A stretch of DNA of 64,000 nt from Gammaproteobacteria bacterium (GTDB taxonomy: Bacteria; Pseudomonadota; Gammaproteobacteria; Steroidobacterales; Steroidobacteraceae): the NCBI GenBank assembly GCA_003137095.1, contig PLET01000113.1, positions 20,269 to 84,268 of the forward strand, read 5' to 3'. The notes under the pieces were generated by a model. The model was not told where the DNA came from. It saw only the letters and a list, made by a program, of their open reading frames with translations, and made no database searches. Shown piece by piece: positions 9,948 through 18,695 of this stretch (its first letter is position 1; every line of letters begins with the position of its first letter). Made by a program: the position numbers and the translations under genes.

Positions 9948-11330
9948 TCAGCGCTTATTTCGCTGGATGAGCCGCTTGCGCTTGCGCACTTGTCGCGGCG
10001 TGAGCGGATTGCGCCTGCCCGCGAAGGGGTTCTCCTCGCTGCGGAACGCGACTCGAACCGGGGTCCCCGCCAGGTCGAAGGCCTTGCGAAACACATTCAC
10101 CAGATAGCGCCGGTAGGCGTCGGGCACGTGATCCGTTTGGTTTCCATGAATGACGATCACCGGCGGATTGCGGCCGCCCTGGTGCGCATAGCGCAGCTTG
10201 ATGCGCCGGCCGCGAACCAGCGGCGGCTGATGGCTTTCGATCGCCGCCTCCAGCACGCGCGTCAATTCCGGGGTCGCCATTTCCCGCGTCGCCGCCGCGT
10301 ACACTTTCCGCACCGACGCGAACAATTCGCCCACGCCGCTGCCATGGCGAGCCGAAATGAAGTGCAGCGGCGCGAAATCGGCGAACGGGATGCGCTGCTC
10401 GATCTGGCCGCGGATCAAATCGCGCTGCTCGGCGGGAATGTTGTCCCATTTGTTGACGGCGATGACCAGCGCCCGCCCCTGTTCGATCACCGTTCCGAGG
10501 AGGCTCGCGTCCTGTTCCGCGACCGTGTCGTGGGCGTCCATGACGACCACGACCACGTGGGCGGTCTCGATCGCCTGCAGCGTCTTGATCACACTGAACT
10601 TCTCGACCGCATCCTCGATGCGGGCGCGCCGGCGCACGCCGGCGGTATCGATCAGGGTGTAGTGCTCGCCGTCGCGTTCGAAGGGCACCAGCACCGCGTC
10701 GCGGGTGGTTCCTGGTTCGTCGAAGGCGACCAGGCGATTTTCGCCGAGCAGACGGTTGATAAGCGTGCTCTTGCCGACATTCGGCCGGCCGATCACCGCA
10801 ACCTTGATGCCGGTCGTCTCGGGTCCGTCGTGCGGGTCCGGAGCGAGACCCACGAGGGCCGCCTCGAGCAGCGAAATGACGCCCTGATCATGCGCCGCCG
10901 AGATCGGGTGCGGCTCGCCCAGGCCGAGCGAATGAAAATCCGCGACCGCGACGTCGTGATCGAATCCTTCGGTCTTGTTGACCGCGAGAAACACCGCCTT
11001 GCCGCTGCGCCGCGCCAGCTGCGCCACGAACTGATCCTGGGGCGTCAACCCGGCGCGGCCGTCCACGAGCACGATCAGCCGGTCCGCCTCGGCGATCGCA
11101 CGATCGGTCTGCGCGATCATCAAACTCTCGATCGCGTCGGCGTTTTCGACCAGGCCGCCGGTGTCGACCACGATGCACGGCACATCGCAGCGCCGGGCGA
11201 AGCCGTACTGCCTATCCCGCGTCAGTCCCGGCAGATCGGCGACCAGCGCATCGCGCGTTCCGGTCATGGCATTGAACAACGTCGATTTGCCGACATTCGG
11301 TCGACCAATCAATGCAACGACCGGCAGCAA
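9948..11330 (-). CDS. der: Ribosome-associated GTPase Der (EngA)
   Basis: This is a 460-residue GTPase with two tandem G domains and a C-terminal KH-like domain, needed for assembly of the 50S ribosomal subunit. The P-loop GRPNVGKST appears twice (about residues 9-17 and 187-195). G3 is DTGGL in domain 1 and DTAGV in domain 2; G4 is NKTEG in domain 1 and NKWD in domain 2. The basic tail RKRKRLIQRNKR is typical. The start is TTG at 11330: it aligns with family N-termini (M-x-PVVALIGRPN), has GAAGAGA just upstream, and lies 9 bases after the bamB stop. Confidence 0.97.
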   Translation of the reverse strand: MLPVVALIGRPNVGKSTLFNAMTGTRDALVADLPGLTRDRQYGFARRCDVPCIVVDTGGLVENADAIESLMIAQTDRAIAEADRLIVLVDGRAGLTPQDQFVAQLARRSGKAVFLAVNKTEGFDHDVAVADFHSLGLGEPHPISAAHDQGVISLLEAALVGLAPDPHDGPETTGIKVAVIGRPNVGKSTLINRLLGENRLVAFDEPGTTRDAVLVPFERDGEHYTLIDTAGVRRRARIEDAVEKFSVIKTLQAIETAHVVVVVMDAHDTVAEQDASLLGTVIEQGRALVIAVNKWDNIPAEQRDLIRGQIEQRIPFADFAPLHFISARHGSGVGELFASVRKVYAAATREMATPELTRVLEAAIESHQPPLVRGRRIKLRYAHQGGRNPPVIVIHGNQTDHVPDAYRRYLVNVFRKAFDLAGTPVRVAFRSEENPFAGRRNPLTPRQVRKRKRLIQRNKR

Positions 11331-11339
11331 GAGGTCTCT

Positions 11340-12539
11340 TCAGGGCTTGGGCGGCGAGGGTTTGGGCGGCGGCGAGACGCGAAAAGCCGCCATTTTTCCG
11401 CCGTCGGTCAGCGCGACCACGATATCGCCCGAGGCGACCAGCGGGTTGGAGACCCTGTCCTTGGCGACGCGCATGCGGGCGACCAACTCCCCGCTGGCCT
11501 TGTCGAGCCAGTGCACGTAGCCCTGGAAATCGGCGACCACGACGGCGGTGCTCGTGAGGACCGGCTCGGTCAGACCGCGGCGCTTCAGTTTGTCGTTGCG
11601 CCACAGCTCCGAGCCGTCGCGCTCGCGCAGCGCCACGACGATGCCGTCGGATTGGGATATGAACACGGTCTCCGAATCGACCGTCAGTCCGCGGTAGCTC
11701 GACATGTCGTGCGACCACCAAACCTGACCCGAATCGAGTGCGAGCATCGCCGTTCGGCCCTGAAACCCGGCGGCATAGACATCGTCGCCGACGACGCGCA
11801 CGGCCGAATCGATGTCGATCAGGCGATCGAGCTCGGTGCGTCCATGCGGCGATGCCAGGGCCGTGTCCCACACCGTATCGCCGTTCGAGAGGGAAACCGC
11901 CATCACCTTGCCGTTGTCGAATCCGCAGATGGCCAGATCCTTGGCGATGATCGGCGTGGCCGTGCCGCGCAGGCTCAAACGCGGGACCTGCTGATCCACC
12001 GACCACATCTCCTTGCCGGTGCTGCGGCTCAGCCCGCGCAGGCGGCCGTCCACGGAACGCAGCACCACCACCGACTCGCCGATCGCCGGGGCTGCGAGCA
12101 GCTCGGCATTGACCTGGGTGCGCCACAATTGCCGGCCGCTCGCCGCGTCCAGGGCGATTACCGCACCCTTGCTCGAGCCGACCACCAGCAGGCCGTCCGC
12201 GGCCGCGGGTCCGGCCGACAGCGGTAGCTTCAGGTTCTTGACCCACAGGTGCTTGCCCGATTCGAGCGCCACCGCCAGCACCTCGCCCTTGTGCGAGGCG
12301 GCGTAGGCCACGCCGTTGTCGATGGCCGGTCCGAGGCCGAGCCGCAGCAGCATCTGTTTCTTGCCGCCGCCGAGATTCGCGCTCCAGATCTCGCGAACCG
12401 GCAGCTTCGCGGGGAAATTGACCAGCACGGCCGGCGGTTCGACATCCTTGTCCTTGTCGCAACCGGCTGCAAACGCGAGCACGGCGAGAGCGGCCAGCAG
12501 CGGACGCTTCAGCGTGTGGCGCATCGGGGTATGGCGCAT
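11340..12539 (-). CDS. bamB: Outer-membrane assembly lipoprotein BamB
   Basis: This is a 399-residue lipoprotein of the BAM complex that helps insert beta-barrel proteins into the outer membrane. The signal peptide ends in a lipobox (LAFAAGC, Cys27). The rest is an eight-bladed PQQ-type propeller with repeated motifs such as YAASHKGEVLAVALESGKHL, VIALDAASGRQLWR and IVVALRERDGSELWR. It starts within the stop of the YfgM-like gene (TGATG). A second ATG five codons later (12524) is an alternative; both lie in a 15-base tandem duplication. The tail is Pro/Lys rich. It is followed by der after 9 bases. Confidence 0.93.
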   Translation of the reverse strand: MRHTPMRHTLKRPLLAALAVLAFAAGCDKDKDVEPPAVLVNFPAKLPVREIWSANLGGGKKQMLLRLGLGPAIDNGVAYAASHKGEVLAVALESGKHLWVKNLKLPLSAGPAAADGLLVVGSSKGAVIALDAASGRQLWRTQVNAELLAAPAIGESVVVLRSVDGRLRGLSRSTGKEMWSVDQQVPRLSLRGTATPIIAKDLAICGFDNGKVMAVSLSNGDTVWDTALASPHGRTELDRLIDIDSAVRVVGDDVYAAGFQGRTAMLALDSGQVWWSHDMSSYRGLTVDSETVFISQSDGIVVALRERDGSELWRNDKLKRRGLTEPVLTSTAVVVADFQGYVHWLDKASGELVARMRVAKDRVSNPLVASGDIVVALTDGGKMAAFRVSPPPKPSPPKP

Positions 12540-13213
12540 CAGGGTGTGGCCTTGGCGGTCGCGCCGGGCGCCGGGGCCGCGAGCGCGCCGATGTCGGCGA
12601 TCTTCAGCTGCAGCAGGCCGGCGTCGACACCATGCGCTTCGCTGGCGGCCAGCGCGGATTTGTATTCGGTCAATGCGCCGCCCAAATCCTTCTTGGCATA
12701 CAGCGCATCGCCGCGCACCTCGTGATAACGCCCGGCGAACGCCCCGGCCTTGGCGTCGGCGAGCGCGCTGAGCGCCGCATCCGCCTTGCCCTGGTCGATC
12801 AGCACGCGCGCCAGGCGCAAGCGCGCGATGTTGCGCAGCTCCTCGTCGCTCGAGCCGCTCATCACCGCGGTCAACGGCGCCACGGCGCCGGCGAGGTCGT
12901 TCGCCTCCACCGACAGGCGCGCGCGCGCGAGTTCGGCCTGGTCGGCGTACGGTGTGTTCGAATAGTCCCGGATCAGCCCATCGGCGATGCGCCTCGCAAC
13001 CACCCGGTCGCCCCGGTCGAGCGCCGCCGTCATGTCGCCGAACTGCGCGGCTGCCTTCAGCGCGTGTTCGTTGCGGTAGCTCTCGTAATAACGCCATCCA
13101 AACAGCAGCACGGCGCCGATGACGATGCCTCCGAGCACCCACAGCCCGTTCTCGGCGGTCCAGCGCTTGACGGCCTCGACCTGCTCGTCGTCGGTCAAAT
13201 AATCTTCTGCCAT
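12539..13213 (-). CDS. YfgM-like TPR membrane protein (ancillary SecYEG/periplasmic chaperone factor)
   Basis: This is a 224-residue protein with a cytosolic N-terminus (MAEDYLTDDEQVEAVKRWTA), one membrane helix (about residues 25-43) and a periplasmic tetratricopeptide domain. The order hisS-yfgM-bamB-der and the N-terminal pattern match E. coli YfgM, which binds SecYEG and periplasmic chaperones. The ATG at 13213 has GGAG upstream and lies two bases after the hisS stop. The C-terminus is Ala/Pro rich. Its stop overlaps bamB. The exact role in this organism is inferred from context. Confidence 0.9.
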   Translation of the reverse strand: MAEDYLTDDEQVEAVKRWTAENGLWVLGGIVIGAVLLFGWRYYESYRNEHALKAAAQFGDMTAALDRGDRVVARRIADGLIRDYSNTPYADQAELARARLSVEANDLAGAVAPLTAVMSGSSDEELRNIARLRLARVLIDQGKADAALSALADAKAGAFAGRYHEVRGDALYAKKDLGGALTEYKSALAASEAHGVDAGLLQLKIADIGALAAPAPGATAKATP

Positions 13214-13215
13214 GT

Positions 13216-14505
13216 CTACTCCGCCACCCCCGTGAGACCCAACAAGGCGCCCAGACGTTCGCCCAGGGCGCCGATTGCGCATTCCTCCTGCGCCGACTCG
13301 CGACGCAACGCCTTCAACGCCGCGACGCCGCGCGCGGCCTCGTCCTCGCCGAGCACGATGGCGTATTCGGCGCCGCTCTTGTCTGCGCGTCTGAACTGCG
13401 TCTTGAAATTGCCGCCGCCGGCGTTGATCTGCAATTTCAGCCGGGGCTGCACATCACGCAGCTGCTCCGCAACTTTGAAGCCCAAAACCTCGGCAGGTTC
13501 CCCGACCAGCACCAAATAAACCTGCGGCCGTTCTCGCGCCATCGCGCTGCCCAGCTTCTCGATGAGCATCACGATCCGCTCTTGTCCCATGGCCCAGCCG
13601 ATTCCCGGCGTGGCCGCACCGCCCAGTTGCGCCACCAGCCCGTCGTAACGTCCGCCGGCGCAAACAGTGCCTTGGGCGCCGAGATCGTCCGTGATCCATT
13701 CGAACACCGTGCGCGTGTAGTAATCCAGGCCGCGGACCAGTCGTGGCTCGACATGATACTCGATGCCGGCGCCGCGCAGGTGGGAACACAGCCGCTCGAA
13801 ATGTGTAAGGGACGCGGGGTCGAGCGACTCGAGCAACGACGGGGCGCCGGCCACGATACGCTGCGTATCGGGGTCCTTGCTGTCCAGGATGCGCAGCGGA
13901 TTGCCGTGCAGCCGGCGCCGGCTGTCCTCATCGAGCGTCGATTCGTACGCCTTGAAGTATTCGCTCAGGCGTTCGCGGTATGCGGTGCGGGCCGCCGCCG
14001 TGCCGAGCGAATTCAGGTGCAGCTTCACGCCGGACAGGCCCACCCGCCGCAGCAGCCGGGCCGACAGCAGGATCAGTTCGGCGTCGATGTCCGGCCCTTC
14101 GAAACCGAAGGCCTCGGCGTCGATCTGATGAAATTGGCGGTAGCGGCCCGCCTGCGGACGTTCGCGGCGAAACATGGGCCCCATGCACCACAGGCGCAGC
14201 CGGCCTTCGCGTAGCATTCCGTTGGAGATCACGGCGCGCGCCATGCCGGCGGTCGCCTCGGGCCTCAAGGTGATCTGATCGTCACCCTGATCGGTGAAGC
14301 TGAACATCTCCTTCTCGACGATGTCCGTGAAATCGCCGATCGAGCGCCGGAACAGCTGTGTCTGCTCGATGATGGGTACGCGCATCTCCTCGTATGCGTA
14401 GGCTGCGAATACCTCGCGCGTATGGCGCTCGAGAAATTGCCAGGCGGGCGATTGTGCCGGCAACACGTCGTGAACGCCGCGCAGGGGCTCGATGATTTTG
14501 CTCAC
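13216..14505 (-). CDS. hisS: Histidyl-tRNA synthetase
   Basis: This is a class II aminoacyl-tRNA synthetase of 429 residues, the normal length, that charges tRNA-His. Motif 1 lies in the N-terminal helix region, motif 2 is WCMGPMFRRERPQAGRYRQF, the histidine-A loops include LVRGLDYYTRTVFEW and AGGRYDG, and motif 3 is GIGWAMGQERI. The anticodon-binding domain fills the last 95 residues. The start is GTG at 14505 with AAGGGCGA upstream, eight bases after the rodZ stop. In many gammaproteobacteria ispG sits between rodZ and hisS; here it does not. Confidence 0.97.
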   Translation of the reverse strand: MSKIIEPLRGVHDVLPAQSPAWQFLERHTREVFAAYAYEEMRVPIIEQTQLFRRSIGDFTDIVEKEMFSFTDQGDDQITLRPEATAGMARAVISNGMLREGRLRLWCMGPMFRRERPQAGRYRQFHQIDAEAFGFEGPDIDAELILLSARLLRRVGLSGVKLHLNSLGTAAARTAYRERLSEYFKAYESTLDEDSRRRLHGNPLRILDSKDPDTQRIVAGAPSLLESLDPASLTHFERLCSHLRGAGIEYHVEPRLVRGLDYYTRTVFEWITDDLGAQGTVCAGGRYDGLVAQLGGAATPGIGWAMGQERIVMLIEKLGSAMARERPQVYLVLVGEPAEVLGFKVAEQLRDVQPRLKLQINAGGGNFKTQFRRADKSGAEYAIVLGEDEAARGVAALKALRRESAQEECAIGALGERLGALLGLTGVAE

Positions 14506-14513
14506 GTCGCCCT

Positions 14514-15455
14514 TCAGCCGTGTGGGCGCGCGTTGTGCGAATCACGGCGCAGGATCCCGTCTGCGCCCGCCTCGAAGCGCGCCACGTCGCCATTGACGAA
14601 CTGCGGTCCGATCGCGACCGCCCGCTCGTTGATTTCGAGCTGCACGCCGCTGGCGAAACCCAGATAGACGCGCAGCGGCGCCTCGCCCGCAAGCGACTTG
14701 ACGCTGTTGGCGCGGCCGTTGCCGGCGAATACGCGCTTGCCCTTCGCATCGCGCACGTCGACCCAGGAATCCGCGGAGAAGCTCATGCGCAGGCGCGCAT
14801 GCCCGGCGCCCAATTCTGGAGCGCCTGGCGCGGCCGAGGTCTGCGCGGGAGCGGACATGGCGGCTGCGGACTGCGGTTCGGTGGGCGCGGTGCCCGGTGT
14901 GCCGGACGCAGGCGCCGCGGCCGCGGCGGGTTCGGCGGCCTGGATCGGCGGCGGCGCGTCGTTCGCGGCCGCCGCGGCGCCGGAGGCTAGGGCACCGCCG
15001 GACCCGGCCGCGACATCCGCGGCCGGTGTTTCGGCTGCCGGGCTCGCCTTGGCGACCGCGGGCACGCGCTGTTGCCAGGGCTGCCACCACAGGATGCCGG
15101 CCACCAGCAACACGACGATGGCGGTGCCCGCGATGCCGGCCCACGGCAGATTGTGCAGGCCGGAATGCGGCACCAACGCGCGAACATTGGCGGCCTGGGG
15201 CTGCTGATCGCCGAGCTGCAGGGCCTCATAGCCGGCGACGATCTCGGCCGGCGGCAGTCCCAGCAGTGCGGCATATTTGCGCAAATGGCCCCTGGCATAA
15301 ACCGCCGGCCCGACGCGCGCATAGGTGTCGGATTCGAGCGCCTCGATCACCCAGGTGTCGAGGTGCATCTCGTCCGCCGCCTTCTGCACGCTCAGGCCCT
15401 GGCGTTCGCGCTCGCGCCGCAGACGTGGCCCGGGGGTCTCCACGGCCTCGCTCAT
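14514..15455 (-). CDS. rodZ: Cytoskeleton protein RodZ
   Basis: This is a 313-residue bitopic membrane protein that links MreB to the cell-wall elongation machinery. The N-terminal helix-turn-helix domain (about residues 10-95; LRRERERQGLSVQKAADEMHL, YARGHLRKYAALLGL) is cytosolic. One membrane helix follows (about 108-128), then a long Ala/Pro/Thr linker (about 130-210) and a C-terminal beta domain of the DUF4115 type (RMSFSADSWVDVRDAKGK). The start overlaps the pilW stop by four bases (ATGA). The order rlmN-pilW-rodZ-hisS supports the call. Confidence 0.94.
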   Translation of the reverse strand: MSEAVETPGPRLRRERERQGLSVQKAADEMHLDTWVIEALESDTYARVGPAVYARGHLRKYAALLGLPPAEIVAGYEALQLGDQQPQAANVRALVPHSGLHNLPWAGIAGTAIVVLLVAGILWWQPWQQRVPAVAKASPAAETPAADVAAGSGGALASGAAAAANDAPPPIQAAEPAAAAAPASGTPGTAPTEPQSAAAMSAPAQTSAAPGAPELGAGHARLRMSFSADSWVDVRDAKGKRVFAGNGRANSVKSLAGEAPLRVYLGFASGVQLEINERAVAIGPQFVNGDVARFEAGADGILRRDSHNARPHG

Positions 15456-16195
15456 CGATCGATGCCGGCGCGCATCATCTGCGCCTGCTCCGAGGTGGGG
15501 AATTCAGTCTGCAACCGCCGCGCATACGATGCCGCAGCGGTGGCATCCCCGAGCTTGCGCTCGGCGCGCATGCCGAGCCAGAGAACCTCGGGAGTGGCCG
15601 GATTGACGGCGAGGTAGCGCTGCACTTCTTCACGCGCCTGGTCGGCATCGCCGCGGTCGAATTCCAGATTGCCCAATTGCAGCAGGGCTTCGGCCAGGTT
15701 CGGATGGATCGCGAGCGCCTGCCGGAAATAGCGCTCACTGTTGATGTTGTCGCCCGCGCCGCGAACGCAAACCCCGGCGTTGACCAGGGCAACCTCGGGC
15801 GTCAGATAGGTGGGATTGCGCGCCACCTCGACGAACAGCTTTTCGCCCTCGACGGCCCGGCCGGTGCGGCATAGGAAGCCGGCATAGGTGTTCTGGATGT
15901 TCGGGTCGTCCCTGCCGAGCCGCGCGGCGGTGGCGTAGGAATGCTCGGCCTTGGCGCTCTCGCCCAGACGCTCGTATATCAGACCGGCCGTCGCCTGCAC
16001 GCTTGCGCTGCGCGGGTCCTGTTTCAGCGCCCGCTCGATCATCTCGCGCGAGGTGCCGAGCTTGCCGAGCCGCATGTACTCGATCGCGAGCTGCGTGTTC
16101 ACCGAAGCGGCGGCCTCCGGTGATTTGCCGGGTGCCACGGTGTTCTGCACGCAGGCAGACAGCGCCAGCACGCAGGCCGCCGCCAGATATCTCAC
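15452..16195 (-). CDS. pilW: Type IV pilus biogenesis lipoprotein PilW/PilF
   Basis: This is a 247-residue outer-membrane lipoprotein with tetratricopeptide repeats that acts as pilotin for the PilQ secretin of type IV pili. The signal peptide ends in ALSAC (Cys15). TPR motifs follow from about residue 40 (NTQLAIEYMRLGKLGTSREM, AGLIYERLGESAKAEHSY, ALLQLGNLEFDRGDADQA). The start is GTG at 16195, overlapping the rlmN stop (GTGA); the frame is open upstream inside rlmN but lacks a signal peptide there. No other pilus genes are in the window. Confidence 0.9.
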   Translation of the reverse strand: MRYLAAACVLALSACVQNTVAPGKSPEAAASVNTQLAIEYMRLGKLGTSREMIERALKQDPRSASVQATAGLIYERLGESAKAEHSYATAARLGRDDPNIQNTYAGFLCRTGRAVEGEKLFVEVARNPTYLTPEVALVNAGVCVRGAGDNINSERYFRQALAIHPNLAEALLQLGNLEFDRGDADQAREEVQRYLAVNPATPEVLWLGMRAERKLGDATAAASYARRLQTEFPTSEQAQMMRAGIDR

Positions 16196-17313
16196 GGCAC
16201 TTCCGCCGGCGCGATCGGCAGCCGCTGACCGAGCCGCACGGTCGCCCGGTTGGTGACGCGGCCGGCGAGCTGGCCGCACGCCGCCTCGATGTCGTCGCCG
16301 CGCGTCTTGCGGATGGTCGCAATGACCCCGTGCTCGTTCAGGACGTCCCGGAAGCCGACGATCGCCGCCGCCGGCGAGCAGCTGTAGCGTGTCCCGGGAA
16401 AGGAGTTGAAGGGGATCAGATTGACCTTCGCCGGGTGTCCGCGCAGCAATTTCGCGAGCTGCCGCGCATGTTCGCGTTGGTCGTTGACCCCGTCCAGCAT
16501 GACGTATTCGAAGGTGACGCTGCGCCCGTTCTGTTTGTCGAGGTAGTGCCAGCAGGCCGCCAACAGCTCATCGATCGGGTGCTTGCGGTTGATGGGCACC
16601 AGTTCGTTGCGCAATTCGTCGTTCGGCGCATGCAGCGACACGGCAAGCGCCACGTTGCACTCCTCGGCGAGCTTGTGGATTTGCGGCACCAGGCCCGAGG
16701 TGCTCAGCGTGACGCGGCGCCGCGACAGGTCGTATCCAAGATCATCCAGGAAGATGCGCATCGCCGGCAGGACGTTTCGATAATTGGCGAGCGGCTCGCC
16801 CATGCCCATGAAAACCACGTTGGTTATCACACGGCCGGCCGATGCGCCGCCGCTGCGCAGCTCGCGCTGCGCCAGCCACACCTGGCCGACGATTTCCGCC
16901 ACGGTCAGGTTGCGGTTGAAGCCCTGCTGTGCGGTTGCGCAAAACGAGCAATCCATGGCGCAGCCCACCTGGCTCGAAATGCACAGCGTGCCCCGGCCGG
17001 GTTCGGGAATGAACACCGTCTCGATGCCCTGCACTGCGTCCATTCGCAGCATCCACTTGCGGGTGCCGTCGGCGGAGCGCTGTTCGGTGACGATCTGCGG
17101 CACGGAAATGCCCGCCACAGCGGCGAGTTGCGCGCGAAAATCCTTGGCAAGATCGGTCATCTCTGCAAAATCCGCCGCGCCGCGCCGGTAGATCCAGTGC
17201 ATGAGCTGGCGTGCGCGAAACGGCTTGGCGCCGAGACGCTGCGCCACGAAGCTCTCGAGTTCAGGCCGCGGCAAGCCGAGTAGATTCACACGATCGCCCG
17301 CCAGCATGTTCAT
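16192..17313 (-). CDS. rlmN: Dual-specificity 23S rRNA/tRNA (adenine-C2)-methyltransferase RlmN
   Basis: This is a 373-residue radical-SAM enzyme that methylates C2 of A2503 in 23S rRNA and of A37 in some tRNAs. The cluster motif CAMDCSFC gives Cys118, Cys122 and Cys125. The GMGEPLANY motif and the C-terminal catalytic cysteine in GTRYSCSP (second catalytic Cys in GDDIEAACGQLAG) are present. The ATG at 17313 has GAGAGAC just upstream; MLAG two codons later is possible. It is followed by pilW with a GTGA overlap and lies 27 bases after ndk. Confidence 0.96.
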   Translation of the reverse strand: MNMLAGDRVNLLGLPRPELESFVAQRLGAKPFRARQLMHWIYRRGAADFAEMTDLAKDFRAQLAAVAGISVPQIVTEQRSADGTRKWMLRMDAVQGIETVFIPEPGRGTLCISSQVGCAMDCSFCATAQQGFNRNLTVAEIVGQVWLAQRELRSGGASAGRVITNVVFMGMGEPLANYRNVLPAMRIFLDDLGYDLSRRRVTLSTSGLVPQIHKLAEECNVALAVSLHAPNDELRNELVPINRKHPIDELLAACWHYLDKQNGRSVTFEYVMLDGVNDQREHARQLAKLLRGHPAKVNLIPFNSFPGTRYSCSPAAAIVGFRDVLNEHGVIATIRKTRGDDIEAACGQLAGRVTNRATVRLGQRLPIAPAEVP

Positions 17314-17340
17314 GTCTCTCGGATTTCTCTGCGGTGCACG

Positions 17341-17772
17341 CTAGCGCGTGCGCGGGCAGACCTCGATTTCCCGGAAGAAATACGCGATCTCCCGTGCGGC
17401 CGTGTCGGCCGCGTCCGAACCATGCACCATGTTTTCATCGATGCTGGTCGCGAGGTCGGCGCGAATCGTGCCCTTGGAGGCCTTTTTTGGATCGGTGGCG
17501 CCCATGACGTCGCGGTTCTTGGCGACCGCGCCCTCGCCCTCGAGCACCTGCACCATGACCGGCCCCGAGGTCATGAAAAGCACCAGATCCTTGAAAAACG
17601 GGCGCTCCCGGTGCACGGCATAGAAGCCCTGGGCCTCCCGTTCCGACAAATGCTGCATGCGCGCAGCGACCACCCGCAGACCCACCTGCTCGAAGCGGCG
17701 ATAGATTTCGCCGATCAGGTTTTTGGCAACGCCGTCCGGTTTGATGATCGACAAGGTGCGCTCAATTGGCAT
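17341..17772 (-). CDS. ndk: Nucleoside diphosphate kinase
   Basis: This is a 143-residue cytosolic enzyme that transfers the gamma phosphate of ATP to nucleoside diphosphates. It begins [18 protein letters not shown]. The phosphohistidine is H117 in NMVHGSD. The nucleotide-site residues ([36 protein letters not shown]) are present. The start is fixed by the family N-terminus; the upstream open frame lies in the promoter region. It is separated from iscA by a terminator, so it begins a new transcription unit. Confidence 0.97.
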   Translation of the reverse strand: MPIERTLSIIKPDGVAKNLIGEIYRRFEQVGLRVVAARMQHLSEREAQGFYAVHRERPFFKDLVLFMTSGPVMVQVLEGEGAVAKNRDVMGATDPKKASKGTIRADLATSIDENMVHGSDAADTAAREIAYFFREIEVCPRTR

Positions 17773-17821
17773 GCGGTCCCCGACTGAAGATTTGAACGAA
17801 AGGAACGAGAAATGGCCGGCA

Positions 17822-17850
17822 AGTGTACTTGAGAGAGTCCCCTCAAGCAA
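17822..17850 (-). promoter_or_regulatory. ndk: Predicted ndk promoter with an inverted repeat in the spacer
   Basis: On the minus strand TTGCTT (17845-17850) and TACACT (17822-17827) are separated by 17 bases. An inverted repeat CTTGAG-N8-CTCAAG (17828-17847) fills the spacer and could be an operator. The -35 box is only moderately like consensus. Confidence 0.4.
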
Positions 17851-17883
17851 TTCCAATGACTGCCGAAGTGCCTGTATTACTTG

Positions 17884-17910
17884 AAAAAACTGTCCCGCGG
17901 GGGGCGGGAC
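17884..17910 (-). terminator. Rho-independent terminator after iscA
   Basis: On the minus strand the 7-bp stem GTCCCGC/GCGGGAC closes a CCCCC loop and is followed by AG and six T residues. It lies 18 bases after the iscA stop and should end the trmJ-isc transcript. Confidence 0.88.
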
Positions 17911-17928
17911 GATCGGCCGCGCCGGCCG

Positions 17929-18252
17929 CTAGACGCTGAAACTCTCGCCGCAGCCGCACTCACCCTTGGCCTTGGGGTTCTGGAACTTGAAGGCTTCGTT
18001 CAAACCCTGCTTGACGAAGTCGACAATGGTGCCGTCGATCAGCGGCAAACTGGCCGAATCCACCACCACCTTGACGCCTCGGGCCTCGAAAACGCAGTCT
18101 TCGGCGTGAATTTCGTCGGCATAATTGACCACATACGCGAAACCCGAGCAGCCGGTCTTTTTGATGCCGACGCGCAGGCCGACGCCGGCACCGCGTTTCG
18201 CCAGGTGGGAACGCACCCGATCCGCCGCCGATTCCGTCAATACGATCGCCAT
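17929..18252 (-). CDS. iscA: Iron-sulfur cluster assembly/carrier protein IscA
   Basis: This is a 107-residue A-type carrier (HesB/IscA family) that delivers iron-sulfur clusters to apoproteins. The three conserved ligands are visible: Cys35 in GCSGFAY, and Cys99 and Cys101 in ECGCGESF. The N-terminus [13 protein letters not shown] resembles IscA more than ErpA. It is the last gene of the isc cluster, 71 bases after the IscU-like gene, and is followed directly by a terminator. The usual downstream partners hscB, hscA, fdx and iscX are absent here. Confidence 0.92.
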   Translation of the reverse strand: MAIVLTESAADRVRSHLAKRGAGVGLRVGIKKTGCSGFAYVVNYADEIHAEDCVFEARGVKVVVDSASLPLIDGTIVDFVKQGLNEAFKFQNPKAKGECGCGESFSV

Positions 18253-18323
18253 ATCGAGCCTCTGCGAGAATTCCAGGCGATATACATAACACGCAAGCGC
18301 GGTCCGCGCACGAGAACTCCTGC

Positions 18324-18695
18324 TCAACTTTTCACACCCGCGTCCGCCATGGCCGCGAGCCATGCATCTTCGACAACCAGTAGCCGCCCGAGTTTCTCCA
18401 CCGGCAGGTCGAATCGACGCCGCAGGGCCTGCACGCCCTCGGGCAAGGCCGGCTGCGGGAGCCGGCCCACCGCCGCCTCGGCCACCCAGGCGGCCACGGC
18501 GATGGTGTGCGGGCATCCAAAGGCCAGGAACCGCGCGGCCGCGATGCGCCCGCCCGGCGCATCGATTTGCAGCTCGAATTGCACCCAGGTGCCTTGCGCG
18601 CGGCTGCCGGCCGCGCCACGGGCCGCCCCCGGCCCGAGGGTGCCGGCGCCAGGTGCGGTCTCGAAATAGCGCTGCGTCAGCTCGCTGTAATTCAT
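18324..18695 (-). CDS. Divergent IscU/NifU-N-like protein lacking two cluster ligands
   Basis: This is a 123-residue protein with the IscU fold signature. It begins [20 protein letters not shown] (compare the SEKVIDHYENPRNVGSF pattern of IscU), has a central [20 protein letters not shown] segment and ends with [19 protein letters not shown]. Only the middle cysteine (FGCP) remains. By my alignment the first ligand (Cys in PACGD) is Gln, the Asp beside it is Thr, and the His-Cys of the third site is Gly-Arg. It therefore probably cannot hold a normal 2Fe-2S cluster. It overlaps the iscS stop (ATGA) and precedes iscA. It may regulate IscS or accept sulfur on its single cysteine; this is inference. 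Confidence 0.8.
   Translation of the reverse strand: MNYSELTQRYFETAPGAGTLGPGAARGAAGSRAQGTWVQFELQIDAPGGRIAAARFLAFGCPHTIAVAAWVAEAAVGRLPQPALPEGVQALRRRFDLPVEKLGRLLVVEDAWLAAMADAGVKS

Noticed and set aside
8823..12227. A 1134-codon open frame on the plus strand
   Set aside because: It is antisense to the DUF748, der and bamB genes, lacks any recognisable motif and reflects absence of stops opposite GC-rich codons.
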